A stretch of 64,000 nt of DNA from Hymenopellis radicata (GCA_015501595.1 JADNRX010000003.1:186001-250000); one strand, 5' to 3'. Counted from the stretch's first letter, positions 1-13,081 are shown. The notes: a model not told the origin generated them from the letters alone. A program made the numbers and translations.

Positions 1-1
1 C

Positions 2-483
2 ATCGAATGGGTCTCAGGCAACAAACCCGCGTGGCGTCTCGAAGGTGCCGGTATGGGTCCAGACTCGGCCACAGAGATATCTACTCGCCCTATTCCTCAA
101 GAACCCATGGTAAGTTCACATGTTCTACCTTTCACCGTCGAGCTTGATCTCACCTTCCTCAGTACATCCTCGTCAACCTTGGCATGTCTACCAACTTTGG
201 TGATGTCGATCTTGAACATCTCACATTCCCTGCGATCATGCTCGTGGATTACATTCGTGTATATCAGGACCCGAAGAATATCAATGTTGGGTGCGAGCCG
301 CCAAACTTTCCAACACAGGACTATATCAATACGTACGTCTTCCGACCTGGCTGGCGTATCAGTTCTTGTGCTTATGAGCCATTTAGATACATCGAAGCAT
401 ACACGAACCCAAATCTAACGACATGGCGCGACGACTATCATCAGACGTTCCCCAAGAACTCGCTAGTCAATGGGTGCGATTAG
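2..483 (+). CDS. Kre6/Skn1-type beta-glucan synthesis protein, 3' end (partial)
   Basis: This is the C-terminal end of a family of type II membrane glycoproteins (Kre6/Skn1, GH16-like) needed for cell-wall beta-1,6-glucan in yeast. The gene is cut by the window start. Three exons can be read: 2-109, 163-332 and 387-483, joined by short GT-AG introns with phases that fit. The joined tail contains IEWVSGNKPAWRLEG, then YILVNLGMSTNFGDVD, DYIRVYQDP, and ends FPKNSLVNGCD before a TAG stop. The lectin-like tail with a conserved Cys near the end is characteristic of the family. The catalytic-domain centre and transmembrane segment lie outside the window, so which paralogue this is cannot be told. 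Confidence 0.88.
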
Positions 484-917
484 TCTTTTTTCTTTCTATT
501 GGACATTGTCGTGGATACCATTTTTGCTTTCGTGCGCATCGGCTGTTATCCTTATCTATGCCTTTTCATCTCTTCGTTGATCGATTGATGTATTAATTCT
601 GCTGTGTACTGTATCTGCTACATGAATATCGAATGTGTTTTGAACGTTATCACCCGTCGCTTGAGCGTACTGAACGCACTTCACTAATCTGCGGCGGCGG
701 AGAACGAAACGGAATTCAAAGTTCCTGCTCGTGGTAGTCACCAAGTCTTCATAGATACACTTGAAAACGGCCAGACGGCTGTTACCCCCTCTTCTACAGT
801 GAACAATGGATGAGTATTGATTGCTTCTATCTATGTGCGATGTGATACAGTGTTACGACCATGACGAAAAAGAATAAAGTAGAATTACAGCAGAGTAAAG
901 GCACAGCAACGCGTATT

Positions 918-3900
918 TCATGAGTAGGAGGGGGGACCTGGATGAAGAATGAGGGATTTCTTCGACAGGTGATGAAGGGACAGCCTTACCAGGCGAACGA
1001 GAGGCATTTTGGAGAACATTGATGACGGACGCCCTCTCTTCCTCAGACAAGTTATCCGCGAGACGCATCAAGCCGTTCATCGTCGCCTTGCGATCCTCCT
1101 TGGTCAGCTCAAGAAGACGCCGCAGGAGATGATCAGCGCGTAGTTGAGAGACAGTCGCGGTGAGATCCAACGCTTCCAATTTGTCGGCCATGTCGCGATA
1201 CGTAGTAGTGGCGTCGATCTCCGCAAGCGTGTCCAGTAAGCGCGAACGGTACTCAACCGTCGAACCAGGACTTGCTTCAGCAAGATCACGAAGGGCAGCT
1301 GAACGAGCAACACGAGCACGGACGGCCCAGTAGAAGTAACGCCGCGACTCTTTCCAGACGGCAGACTTAGCGCATCCCTTCGCTTCCATACGGCCAGTAC
1401 GACTATAAAAGACGTCAATGTAAAGAAGGAAAGAATAAACAGCAACTTACTCGTGGAGATCTGCGAAGAGAAGAGCCATTTGCTTATACGTCGGCATGAG
1501 GATCTGCTCCCGCCTCTCCAAACCAGCGTTGTCCGCTGCACGTTCCTCGGGAGTCTTGTCGGCGTCTTTGCTACCACGTTTGAGGGTGGAGTACTCGTCG
1601 TCGAGTCTTTCCATCAATCCCAAGATTTTCTCCCGACGCATCTTGATTTCGACAATACCTTCGGGCTCCAAAACACCCGCGCGCGCGTCGACATCGGCGT
1701 ACATCTCCATCTGTTCCTTGTTGATAGAGGGGTCGAGTACGACCCAAGCACCTCCGCGGAGTTCACCATTGGGAACGATGTATACGAAGATGGGCTGCTT
1801 GTAGCTTGACAGTCCATCGACGATCTTCGAACCCTGCTTCAGGACTTCGTCATACATATCCTGCTGGCCGCCAGAGAACCCACGCCAGTTGGCGAAGATG
1901 ATGAGGGGGAGACCTTCGCGGTTGAAGTCAAAGATGGCTTGAGCAGTCTTGTACGCCGAGTTGGGGTACCAGACTTGGCCGGCTTCCATGATGTGCTGTT
2001 CGAATGAGGCGGGGTTTGCTGGATCGGCGGGAACGACACGCTCAATCGTGCGAGTCTCGACGGCGATAACACCCATAGGAATACCACCAAGACGGCACGT
2101 CCAACGACGACAGTCTGTGCCCACCCACTCAACGTCTCCTGGAAGGAACCCTTGTCGAAAGAATCCGCTCAACCACTCAGACGAAGTTTCGTCGACCTTT
2201 CCTTCGATGAACCAACGAGGATCGTAAGCACCCTTGGGAGGAACGTAACCGATTTCTCGATCCCAAGAATCAGAGGATTCAAGGACAGGCAGAGCGCCAT
2301 CTTTGACATCCGGCACGTACGACATCCACTCCAAAATATGAGTGGCACCCTGGAGATCGCTGCTGGCGGTAAGGTGAGATACACCGTTCTTGAACATGAT
2401 CTGTGTGCCTCCAAGCTGCAAGTTCGACGTGTACACCTCGCGTCCGAGCACTTTGTTGAGAGCACCGGCACCAGTAAGAATGATCGGCTGCCCTTCGACC
2501 TGAACGGCGCGCTCGCCAAGACGCACAAGGTATGCACCAATACCAACCGACCGAGCGGTAACGAGAGTAATGGTGAAGATGTCGTCGTATGCCCTCGAGG
2601 TCTCACCAGCAATGAGACCAGAACCTTTCAAGGACTCGACACCCAAACCGTCTTGCAAACCAATAATGTCCGTGATCTTGTGACGACGCTCGCCGTTCAC
2701 TTCCACATCCACAGTCCTTACGGAGTCACCACCCTTCTCCTGAAGTGCCAGATAGTTCTCGTGGGTGAGGTAGAGGTAGTCGACACCCTTTTCAGGATGG
2801 GCGTCGTCGTTCCAAGCAGCAGAGAACAACGGGACAAGTTCGTCCGCAACGCCAAGGCGCGCACCAGAGTTAGCAGAGAGGTAAATGCGTGGAATGCCAT
2901 GGTCCCGGGCGTACTGGGTGACAAGGTAGAAGAACTGGTCTTCCATAGGACCAAAGGAACCGATTTTGTACGTGATATCGTTGGCGACCGCGACAACACG
3001 GCGTCCATTAGGGTACTCGGGTGTCCTCAGTGTGAAGACCCAAGCGACCATACCGAACGTGTTGTTTCCAGGCGCCCTGTCGACCTCGGCAATCTGATCG
3101 TGCTCGTCGAGAACGAGCTCTTTAGATTCCAAGAAGCTCTTGGGAGGGATGAGAGACGGAGTACTCTTCCTGGCCTTGGCCCACACGTTTTGCAAAGCTT
3201 TGGAGAAGAGGCCAGGGAAGTCATAGACGTAGGTAGTACCGATAAGGTGAGCTTGGTAACGCTTTGGCTGCAAAGACTCCTTCGTTGGGTATGTTTGGTG
3301 CACAGGTTGGAGGTGGAGAGGGCCTTTCTCGCCAATGGACTTCAAAATGGTGGTGCCTTTGTCGGTCGTAATCTCCTGGTAGGCATGGTAGTTGACGATG
3401 AAACCGGAGACGTTCTCGATAACACAGCGGATAGGCGTGACATTTCCTTCGTCATCCTCCAAAGCCACTCTGATTTCAGAGCCAGTGACATGCAGACGCC
3501 ACAGGCGCTTGCCATGTCGCTCAATGAATCCAGAAATAGCAGCCAGGACATCTTCGTACGTCACAGCAAGATTGTAGACGAAGTTGATGAAGATGTTGTT
3601 GCAGTCGGCGTTACGATGTTCAGCAGAGACAAGCTCGAGAGCATCCAAGACGTTGGTGACCAGAGCGATCAGTCTCGGAAATGAGGTACTCCGCGGTGCT
3701 CATGGTACCGCGCAAGCGACCTGGCCGCACGAGGGCACGGATGAAGAATCGGTTGTCCAGCTGGTTTTCCCTCGCCACCGCATGGTACATGTGAATCTGC
3801 TTGCTCTCGACAAATACGGGCTTCAGCTTGTAGTTGGAGAGACGGCTAAGTTCGATCTGGAAAGCCAGAGCAGGCTCAATGTTACGAAGAGCTTGTTCTT

Positions 3901-6900
3901 CAGCCCAGACTCCGTCAACTTCACGCATAGTGATGTACACGGGGTAGGTTCCCTGGCGACAAAGGAGGACAGAGACACGACGAACACCGCGACGGTTCAG
4001 AGTCTCCTTGTTGTCGTTAACGAAAGAAATGATTTTGGGGAGCCATTCATCCTCGGTCATGTCGTCGGCCTTGTCGAACAAACGCAGCGCAACGTTGACA
4101 ACATTCGGAGGCTGGTTGTTTTTGCCATGACGCTGAGTGTATTCGTGGGAATCGAAGGGAGGGAGCATGGCAGCCACTTTGCTGAAGCCACGAACGAGAG
4201 CGGGGAAGTTCGGGAACGATGCAATTGCACCAGTGCGAATAGGCTGAGTTTGAGTCTTGCTTATAAGGTACGTCAAGTCACTGACGGAGCCCGAACGACG
4301 GCTATCACTGCGATGGACGTTAGATGATATTCAGCCAAGATACGAAAAGGACATACCCGAACGCGATACGTGGAGTGGAAGGAGGAGAATGAGACTGGCC
4401 AATGTTGAAGCGCCAAGTTAGAACACTCGGGATTTCACCATCATCAAGAGTATCTCCCTCTTCATAATCGAGGGAGAGAAGGCTGTACGCACGGTACGCA
4501 CGACGAACGTAGACTTCGAAAGCAGCTTTGAATGATGTTAGTGAGATTGACATGTGACAGGTGGTTTCTTCCTCACCAAGAGTAACGAGAGGATCCTGGT
4601 GGTTGAAGAAAGTAGGCAACACGTCGTACACAGTGTATTGAGAGTCGCTAAGTTCTTTGAGAACTTCAGCAGATGGCGACCTGTAAATTGATGTTGAGCA
4701 AGGCCTTTTCGTATTATAAACGGTACTTGCCGTGGTCCGCCGCGTCCTTGTTCACCGTAGAAGTGGTTGCTCACGGAGCTCTTCAAAATGCTTTCCATTT
4801 GGATCATACGATCCTCGTAGGAAGGCATTTGACCCATGATGAGAACCTCGCGAGCCTTCAAAGAAACGGGCGTCGAAGATCTGAAGCGACCTCAATACAC
4901 GGGAAACACGAAGGCAGAATGAATACATACTTCGATTCCAAGGTAGCAAGCCCCTGCAAGACTTGATACAAAGAACTCTCCGGGTCGGAAACGTTGAGCC
5001 CACTGGTCTTGACTTGCTCCAAAAGGGTAAGAACGAGCTTACACTTGTTGGCGACCTTGATGTGACTCAGAACAAGCGCGACTGCCTTGTCCAAGTCCTC
5101 CTTGTGCTGGTCGCGAAGGGCAAGAACACGAGCTTCAATACTTCCACCGAAGAGCTTCTCCGTGCTCTCGTAGCGACTCAACAGATCAGTCATCACCTCC
5201 GTTTCGTGTCCTTTCAAGCCGCCCATGAAGCGCTCAACAACGTCGAAGAGAGGGCCTAGCTGGGAGCGGAACATGGTCCTATCCTGCGCAAGAACGCTAT
5301 TTTGGACGTAGTGTTCAAGGATTTTCTTGATCCTCACGGCGGGGAACTCTGCAGTGTCACCCTTAACCTTGGCGGCGTCGACGGCGGCACGAACGCTATC
5401 CTCCAACTTGGAAGGCATACGCCCGGAGAGGGCGGAGAGGATGGCACTGACTTCGGCATACGGGAGGTCGGGATCGTGGAGGACCTCGACTAAATCCTTG
5501 ACAGTGCCTGCCATAATCGCCTGGTTGTCGTATCCGTCCAAGATATCCGCAAGGACGCCCATGCATCGAGTGAACTTTTGGTGAGGCTTGTTACCGACAA
5601 CGCCGGGAGGACCGAAGAGTGGGAGCAGACCCTCGAATGGTTTGGCGTGTTTGACGCGCGCAGGGTCGTCCAATGTGAGGATACCAAGAATGTCTCCAGG
5701 CTCGAGGCTGACGCCAGGTTGCTTGATCAACTGTACGATACCATCTTCGGAAGCGACAAGGGGCATGTACATTTTCATGACCTATGAGGGTAAGTCAGTC
5801 TTTCGATAGGATGTCACAAAAGGAAATGTTTACCTCAATCTCAGCGTATTGCTCTCCGGCGTTGATGTGGTCACCGCTATCTACGAAGTAACGTATGAGT
5901 TTTCCTGGGGAAGGGCTCCTCAACTGGGTCGGGTCGTTCTCCTGTTCAATCAAGCACGTCTTGGCGTCAACCATGAGCCTCAACGCGCCGACCTCTTCTT
6001 GCCAGTAGATCGAGTGACTCTTGTCACCAAGCAACACCAGCAAACCACCATCAGCCAGAGGTCGGGCACCGACCATGGTACGACCACCGTTGAGATAAAG
6101 GGTCCAGCCGGTGGTGGAGGAGCGCGCAGCGGTGAAGGAGTAGCGGACATTCTCGTAGATAAAATCAATGCTGAAGATGGTCTTCAACACATCCTTCGCA
6201 GGAACTTGACCCTTGTCCAGGATACGCTTGTACTCGGTCCAGCACGCGTCCGATAAAAGGTTAGCTTTTGTCACGGCACCGCAAATGACAGCCAATGTCG
6301 CATCGGGACGTTCGGCGGTAAGTCTGTTGCTGATGAGGGAGTCCAACCAGCCGGTTGTTATTGTGTTGTTCTTGAACGCGTCCAACTCCAATAATTTGAT
6401 CAAGTATTCCACGGTCGTCCGGAAATCACCACGAATGCTCAGTTCCTTCAGAGCGATGATCATGTTCTTCCTGCTCTCGCTTCGGTCCTCGCCGTAAGCA
6501 AAGATGTGACCGAATTGAGAGTCGGCGAATTCGTGTAGACCACCAGCAGTACTGACGGAGAAGTAACCCCAAACATTGGTGCTAGAGCGGAAGTTCAGCT
6601 CCTGCAGGGAACCAGACGAGGGCTTGAAGCCAGCATCTGGGTTCTCGGCGGTGATACGAACAGCGACGACGTGTCCCTTGGGCCGTGGCTTGCGCTGAAG
6701 GGCATTGGCATCAGGTTTGATCATGTCAAAGTCGATCTCGGAAGCAGCGTTGGGTGCGACACCATAGAGTTGACGAATGTGGCGGATACGATGGAGAGGA
6801 ATACCCATGGCCACTTGGAGCTGAGCGGCAGGCAAGTTGACACCTGAGACCATCTCGGTAGTGGGATGTTCGACTTGGAGCCGGGGATTGAGCTCGAGGA

Positions 6901-8231
6901 AATAAAAGTAGTCCTCTGCGTGACTGTAAAGATCTGAACGGGACACTATTAGAATGACCGACGATGTCAAAAAACATTGATGCCTTACATTCAACAGTTC
7001 CAGCACTAACGTATCCGACCAGCTTGGCCAAGCGAACGGCAGCGCGTTCCATCTGTTCGAAGGTAGGTTCGGGGGCAATAGTAACCGGGGCCTCCTCGAT
7101 AATTTTCTGGTGACGACGCTGAACCGAACAGTCGCGTCCGAACAGGGAGATGGCATTGCCGTACTGATCAGCAAGAAGCTGAACCTCCAAGTGACGCGCC
7201 TGTCCGGCGAGCTTCATGATAAAGATGGGAGATCCTGCATATATGCTGTCAGAAACACGTCAAATAAAAACGGGAAAACGAACCCGGAATCTCTCCAGCG
7301 ACAGCGTGGTACGCGTTCTTGAACGCGTCAGCAGCCTCGACCTTACGGATACCCTTTCCTCCTCCTCCCTCACTAGCCTTAATCATGATGGGCCAGCCGA
7401 TCTCCTCTGCCTTCTTCAGACCTTCCTCGACAGACTGAACACATGCAGCCATGTAAGCCTTGTCAGGAACCGTGACATAGCCGGCGGGCGAGAGCACGGT
7501 ATCAGAAATGCCTGTTCCAGACCAGGGCATACATGGGACTTCGGCGTGTTGAGCGACAATGGTACTGGAGATCTTATCGCCCAAGCTTCGCATGGCACTT
7601 CCTGGAGGACCAATGAAGACGATCTTGTGCTTGCTAGCAGCCAGGCTCTCCGGAAGACGTGGGTTTTCCGACGCGTGACCCCATCCGGCCCACACGGCGT
7701 GAACTCCGGCACGCTCAGCGACATCGACGATGAGATCGACGTTGGCGTAGTTGTTGTTGTTGGATCCTCCGGGTACTTCGATGTACCGGTCGGCCATGCG
7801 AATGTACTCGGCATTGACCTTGAGATCTTCGGGGGTGGCCATGACAGTGAACTCGACCTCCCGCTCGCTTCCAAACGTTTCGTAACTCCATTGGCGGATG
7901 GATCTGATCTCCTTGACGGCGGCGATACCTAGTAAATCATATCAGAGCATGTTAGCGACAACACGAAGGCTACACACCGTTGTTGGCGATAAGAACCTAA
8001 ACAGCGCTCTGCGGTTAGCACGAAAAACAGCTTGTATTTCAGAATGCGTACTTTGGTGATCACAGTGTGTCCACCATGAGACTTGACGAAGTCGTGTACC
8101 GGGGTCGAAGGTGCGTTCTCCAAAGAGTTGCCTCCTGCACGTTCTCGTCGTCAAAAAAAGCGCGGAAAATCAGAGAAAAGATGGCGCGAACCTATGAATT
8201 GCTGCACTCTGGAATGGTCATAGGCCGACAT
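918..8231 (-). CDS. ACC1: Acetyl-CoA carboxylase (multidomain, cytosolic)
   Basis: ACC makes malonyl-CoA from acetyl-CoA and bicarbonate using ATP and biotin, the first committed step of fatty-acid synthesis. About 13 exons are read, starting at ATG 8229-8231 (40-nt exon, [14 protein letters not shown], continued by GNSLENAP). Order: biotin carboxylase (VITKVLIANNG, glycine-rich [21 protein letters not shown]), biotin carrier (the 5834-5781 intron falls just before VMKM; biotinyl-Lys near residue 714), central domain, carboxyltransferase ([29 protein letters not shown]). One intron (4681-4730) appears to be GC-AG. A 52-nt intron at 938-989 gives a stop at 918 and about 2231 residues, close to the yeast length; without it the frame runs to 853. 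Three single-base indels break the frame: an extra base near 3664, and a compensating pair near 2157 (extra) and 2095 (missing). For an essential gene these are most likely assembly errors. Confidence 0.95.
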
Positions 8232-9308
8232 GGCTGTTTGACGATTGAAAACAGAGTTTTCGCTCGGGTATCGGATTCAGACGAGGAGAAGGGATGGAAG
8301 GGATGGGAACGAATGCAATGGTCGTGGTTGGAGTTAAAGAATGGTAGGGAAGACTAAACCCGGTTCCTTTCCTGGGGTATCGAGCACCGATCGGGACTCC
8401 CCAAAAATCTAGCACTGATTACATCATCCACATTGACGCGCCCCACGCTCGTCCGACTCGGCCGCCACTTTTCATGCCGCGCGATACGTTTTACGGGTTA
8501 TAAAAACGCGAAAAGGTGCACCTCTCATCGTATTCAGCGACAGTGATGGCCCGCCATTTTATTGAGAGTCTAGACCCAACCCATGATTCTCCCATTTTTG
8601 GCAACTCAACGCCTATCTACCCGAGGTATTTCTGACAGGCAGTGACAGCTCAGTTACAACTCGCCCCAATAGTCTTGACCAGGGTGTCCCGATATATATA
8701 CTGCATGGACGTGCTGGGGTTGAAATAGGGGACCCTAATCACTGTTTCGCATGCATCAAATCCACTCGGATTTACGATGACAGCTTGTCCCAATGTGTAT
8801 AGATGCACTTCTGGAGCAACAGAACTTTGGATCTACGCGCCACCCATATGGACGCAAGAAGCCAACTAATTTCTGGTGTGTAGCCATCTGAAAACGCGTT
8901 AAATCTCTTCAGATGGGCGGGCTTTTTGGATCAAAGTCAACTCTGTTCGAAACCCACTGATTACTCCGCGGAAACGGGCTATCGGCCTTCCACATCTACT
9001 TCCGCCACAAGCCAATTATCTGTACCCACATCTGTAAAAAGACCATCGCCGTTGCCTGTAATTAAATCGCCAAACCTGCATGAGGGTCCCTGTGTGCGCC
9101 TGTGCAGCGTAAACCCCGTACCAGAGTACGCCCGCCTGGCTAAAATTCCCATTCCCAGCAGGAATTATGTATAATTCGCCGTAACCAATAGCAAGACTGC
9201 TACAACAATCCGCGAAATAGTGTGATTTCCGGTGTCCAACGTTAACGTTTAAATAACTCGTGTGATCTATTCAGGCGCGTAGAAAGTCAATGGGAATATG
9301 AAGTTGAT
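8232..9308. other. Intergenic region between ACC1 start and DcpS stop
   Basis: About 1.1 kb holding the ACC1 promoter and 5' leader and the DcpS 3' flank. Short ORFs here have no recognisable product and no supported splice structure. No clear TATA box or repeat was identified. Confidence 0.5.
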
Positions 9309-10501
9309 TCAATGTTGATCCACTGCATCGAGCGCTTTCTGGGAAGCCAGCATAGGCTGGTAAAGACCATGTTGCTCCCAAGTCCATATGTCAGCGTCAT
9401 CTTTTCGAATATATTTGAAGATATCTCCAACTATCAACGCGTGTAAGCTCCATGATCAAACAGCAGGAAGATTTATACCAAAGAAATGACATCTTCAAGA
9501 AGATGAGCTTGCCCTACGGCCATCCCAAACCCAGGTGCCTCATAGCTCGCATTGGCTATATGGACGTGAAAATGATAGTAGCTCGGTTGGTAATGGATCC
9601 ACATCCGCAGGGATCCCGGTCCCAGACCCCATCGATTCTGGACAACTTTGTACGCCTCAGCGCGTATAGATCGCAACAATGGCAAATGTTCTATAGTTAT
9701 CGTCAGGAACTAGGAGGATGGTATAATAATCACGAACCTTGTCGTAAATCGCGCAGACTACGGAGCGACGCGTCCCGAGCAATGGCGACAAGGTATAGAC
9801 TCTCGACAGTGTGCAGGTCCCATTTCATGTCAGGTAAGATTACAAAGTCCGGCGAGTTGAAGAGAATAGCCTCCCGTTCAGACTCGCCATCCAGTATTTT
9901 CGATACCCTAGACTTGTTGAGAGTCGCCAGATATTCAGATCAGAGCTCACCATTTTGTTCTAGATGGCGGAAAACTATCTATGTATGGTTTAGTGACGGA
10001 GGAGTACAGCTCTGGCGTTTCTCGGACGAGAAGAGACCTTTGCGGGGAATACTGCAAGGTATTAATTTAAACATGTGTAGTACAGGGAAAACATACCTTG
10101 TTGATATGGTCTTGAGTCGCAGGGCAGATCACGTCAATCTTGACATCGCCTTGTGGTCGCTTTTCAGGTGAGGACGCGAGCCAACCTGCAAACCACGAGT
10201 ACTGGGTTGACAATCAACATCGGCGAAGAATGCGGATGAAGATTACATACGATGTCCGTGGATTGCATTGGTTTGATGTTGACGACAGATGACAGATCGA
10301 AGTCTGGCGCGAACGAGGTCTTTTCGATGCGAACAATGGCACACGAGCGTTCTGTCGAGCCGTTCAGCGGAGGAAACGAGCCAAGCAGCGTGATGCGTTT
10401 CTTCTCGGGTTCTAAGGCGGTGAATACAATGCATGCACTGGCAGATGTCGGCTACCTTGGTTGAGGATGCGTTCGCAGCTGAACGTGCTGAGGTCGATCA
10501 T
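9309..10501 (-). CDS. DCS1: Scavenger mRNA-decapping enzyme DcpS (HIT family)
   Basis: DcpS hydrolyses the residual m7G cap left after 3'-to-5' mRNA decay. Seven exons are read: 10456-10501, 10251-10411, 10097-10201, 9951-10051, 9738-9907, 9690-9479 and 9430-9309, all in compatible phase, giving about 305 residues (human DcpS has 337). The histidine-triad motif reads [10 protein letters not shown], preceded by [11 protein letters not shown] and followed by EAPGFG and [10 protein letters not shown]. Upstream, [17 protein letters not shown] and SLRDLRQEHLPLL match the dimeric family pattern. In the last exon the frame breaks at a C run (9377-9379): TLTYGLG and EQHGLYQPM lie in different frames and join only if one base is restored. 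This is a likely sequencing indel. The start ATG is the first in the exon; a further 5' exon cannot be excluded. Confidence 0.9.
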
Positions 10502-10766
10502 GGTGGAGAGCTGATGGGCGATTGAGATAACGGCATGCATTGACTGTATGAGTCATATTCAGTCGGCGAACGATCCATGCAGTGCGGGGGGCTTGCGGGG
10601 GTCGTCGACTATAGAAGCACTCACAAAAGACGATCAGCGGAAACCCGTCAAGAAAACAGAATAGCAAGAAAACAATTGAAAAGGAGAAAAAGAGAAAATA
10701 TGTACTGAGTATATGGATGGTAACGTATTAGGTCTTCCGAGCACCCTCTGCACGCCCTGCCGTCGT

Positions 10767-11152
10767 CTATGACTTCCAGATGAGGATGGCTAGAGAGCCA
10801 ACGTAAAAGTAGATGAAGTGTTTTGTTTCTGCAGTCGTGTCAGCACCGACACGAGCCCAGGAGAGGCGTACGCACCATGTGTCACGTAGCTCCCAAAGTT
10901 CTTGCCCACGACGACATGCCATGTAGGCCCGTGCTTTCGGTCAAACTCCTTCTTGATGTGCGCAGCGATGTCCTTCTCGATGTTGAATTTCTCGAGCGCT
11001 GCGGACGCGATGTCGACGCTCTCCTGCTGCATCTCCTCGCTCATGTCGACGTTCTTGATAGTGGCCTTGGGCACGGGGGCCCCGTCGGCCGTGCGCGGCA
11101 CCGAACCAGTTTCGGTCGACGATGAGGTGGGCGCGTCTGCTTTCTCTGCCAT
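10767..11152 (-). CDS. DYN2: Dynein light chain LC8-type
   Basis: LC8 light chains dimerise and act as hubs for cytoplasmic dynein, nuclear pore and other partners. Two exons, 10876-11152 and 10767-10828, give 112 residues. The core reads [57 protein letters not shown] and [19 protein letters not shown], an almost canonical LC8 fold. The N-terminus has a Thr/Ser/Pro-rich extension of about 25 residues, longer than in animal LC8 but common in fungi. A TATA-like TATATAA on the coding strand at about 11193-11199 lies some 45 bp upstream of the ATG. Confidence 0.96.
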
Positions 11153-11192
11153 GGCACGAGATCTGGAAGATGCAAGATGAGATCCACGGCCG

Positions 11193-11199
11193 TTATATA
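11193..11199 (-). promoter_or_regulatory. TATA-like box of the dynein light chain gene
   Basis: The minus strand reads TATATAA about 45 bp upstream of the dynein light chain ATG, in an otherwise GC-balanced leader. This is a sequence match only; the transcription start is not known. Confidence 0.4.
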
Positions 11200-11884
11200 G
11201 TAAAAGAACGAGAATTACGGGGATATTATCGACTAGGAAAAGGGAAACTGAGGGCCGACGTTGTGGTCGACTGCAAGGTATAAATCTGCTGCTGTAAACC
11301 AGGGCACGTGGTGTTCATGCTGTGTTCTTCCACAGTTCTTCCACCACCATCGGAGTGCCATGTGCACCCAGCTGCGCTTTCATTCGTCTGCATCGTGGTC
11401 TTTTCACGTCAGAAATGACCTCTCTCTGCCTGTTCTGCACATGCTCGAGGGGTACTCTGTTCACACGCAATCGACTGAGCTTTTCACTGGGGTCGTACTC
11501 TAATTGAATCGATGAACATGCCAAGCTTTGGGAGCTCGTGTCTTGCAGTCTTCTGCCGCGCCCAAGCGCGATGGTTATGCCTCGGGTCCTCTAGGTGCTT
11601 CCTACGTACCACTATGGGGCAGTTCTTTCTATTCACTCTGCCGTGATTTCATTATCGATCCTCTCGCATGACAGAATACCCCCGTCATGTATAAATATCA
11701 CCCTTTCCTCATGTATACAATCCTCTTCATGTGGCTGGTGGCGGACACACACGTTTGACGAGCACATGCAGCCTTGTGTACTTCATATAAACCTACCGTT
11801 AAGTTTAATGTTATTCTGCCTTGAGCCTGCCTGCCTGCTACCCTCTTATTCTTAAGCGCGTTTGCCTCGGTGGCCGTAGACTCT

Positions 11885-13081
11885 TCTCGGTCAACAATCG
11901 TTTTCATGTTGGCATACGCGACGCGTTCACCTGTACTCCACTTGGTAGCTTCCCCTTGGAATTAACTTGAGATTGTGTTGTCGCTAACTTTATTCGATAC
12001 GGGCCCCCCATTTCCTGGACCACTTGACACGCACTTCCGTGCTGTTTGTCGTCTACTTGCAGGCGCCACATTCCCCTTGACCCTCGCATCTCGCTATTTC
12101 CATCCGCTCTCCTCGTGTGGACTCACAGTCTTCTACTTCCATGCCATGCCGTGTACCGACCGGTGCCGCGATCGCAAAGACTAGGAAGATTGTCGCATGC
12201 GCTACTTCGAGGCCATTCTATATGCAGCTGACTTCGGTGATTGGTTGTTATGTTTTCCCTGGTAAGACGCCTTTCGCAGCAATGATTCAATATTCAATGG
12301 CTATGGCAAAATCTTTAAAGGTGTCATAACTTGCCATTACCTCGTCCAGGTCCTTCGTAGAGATGGAATATACCAGTGCGCTGCCATCCCACCTATGTAG
12401 TACAACAGCCTGATGCTTCTGAGTGCCCTCTACACCCTCTCGACGCCTCGTGGGAGGGTATCAATCAACATACTTCTTCTCAGATGGTATACTTATTCCC
12501 GTAGGGAAAAAAGTTGGCGAGCAATTGGAGTAGCGTCGCGTACGCCAACATGAATACGATTGTTGACCGAGACCCTCCTTTTTGGGTGAGTAGGCGCACG
12601 ATCATAAGCAATGCGCATTTAAAGTGTAGCTACTTGGCAATTTCGGTCAAACATGGGATGACTAGTACGCCCTGTAGCTGTTCACACCCCATTTCTCGAC
12701 GTAGACGACGAACAGCACGGAAGTGCGTGTCAAGTGGTCCAGACAATGGGGATCCCGTCGAACAATTGTCGAAATTACACGAAGCGAATTGAAGATACAC
12801 ACGTATACTTGCAGGCGCCACATTCCCGTTGACCCTCGCATCTCGCTATTTCCATCCGCTCTCCTCATGTGGTCTCACAGTCTTCTACTTCTATATGCCG
12901 TGCAAGGCGGATACCGACCGGTTCCGCGATGGCAAAGATCGTCGCATGCGCTACTTCATATGAGCTCGATGCCTGAGCGCATTCGAGGCCATTCTATATG
13001 TGCAGCTGACTTCGGTGCCTATGTCAAAGGTTGGTTGTTATGTTTTCCCTTCTAAGACGCGTTTCGTAGCAATTCAACGTA
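11885..13081. repeat. Degenerate direct and inverted repeats in a gene-free region
   Basis: Two diverged direct copies of about 230-270 bp lie at 12055-12290 and 12807-13080 (both begin ACTTGCAGGCGCCACATTCC). Blocks just upstream of the first copy reappear inverted: 11886-11924 with 12531-12573 (around TCGGTCAACAATCG), and 12014-12053 with 12705-12742 (around GGACCACTTGACACGCACTT). A short motif, TCGAAATTACAC, occurs at about 12770 and 13122. No ORF of note is found. The pattern suggests an old non-autonomous transposon or nested insertion, but no clean terminal repeats or target duplications were seen. Confidence 0.65.

Noticed and set aside
2152..3684. 510-codon plus-strand ORF antisense to ACC1
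   Set aside because: It mirrors the carboxyltransferase coding frame on the other strand; the minus-strand translation is unmistakably ACC1, and the plus-strand product shows no domain.
3584..4327. 247-codon plus-strand ORF over the ACC1 central domain
   Set aside because: Antisense shadow of a conserved exon; no recognisable product or splice signals.
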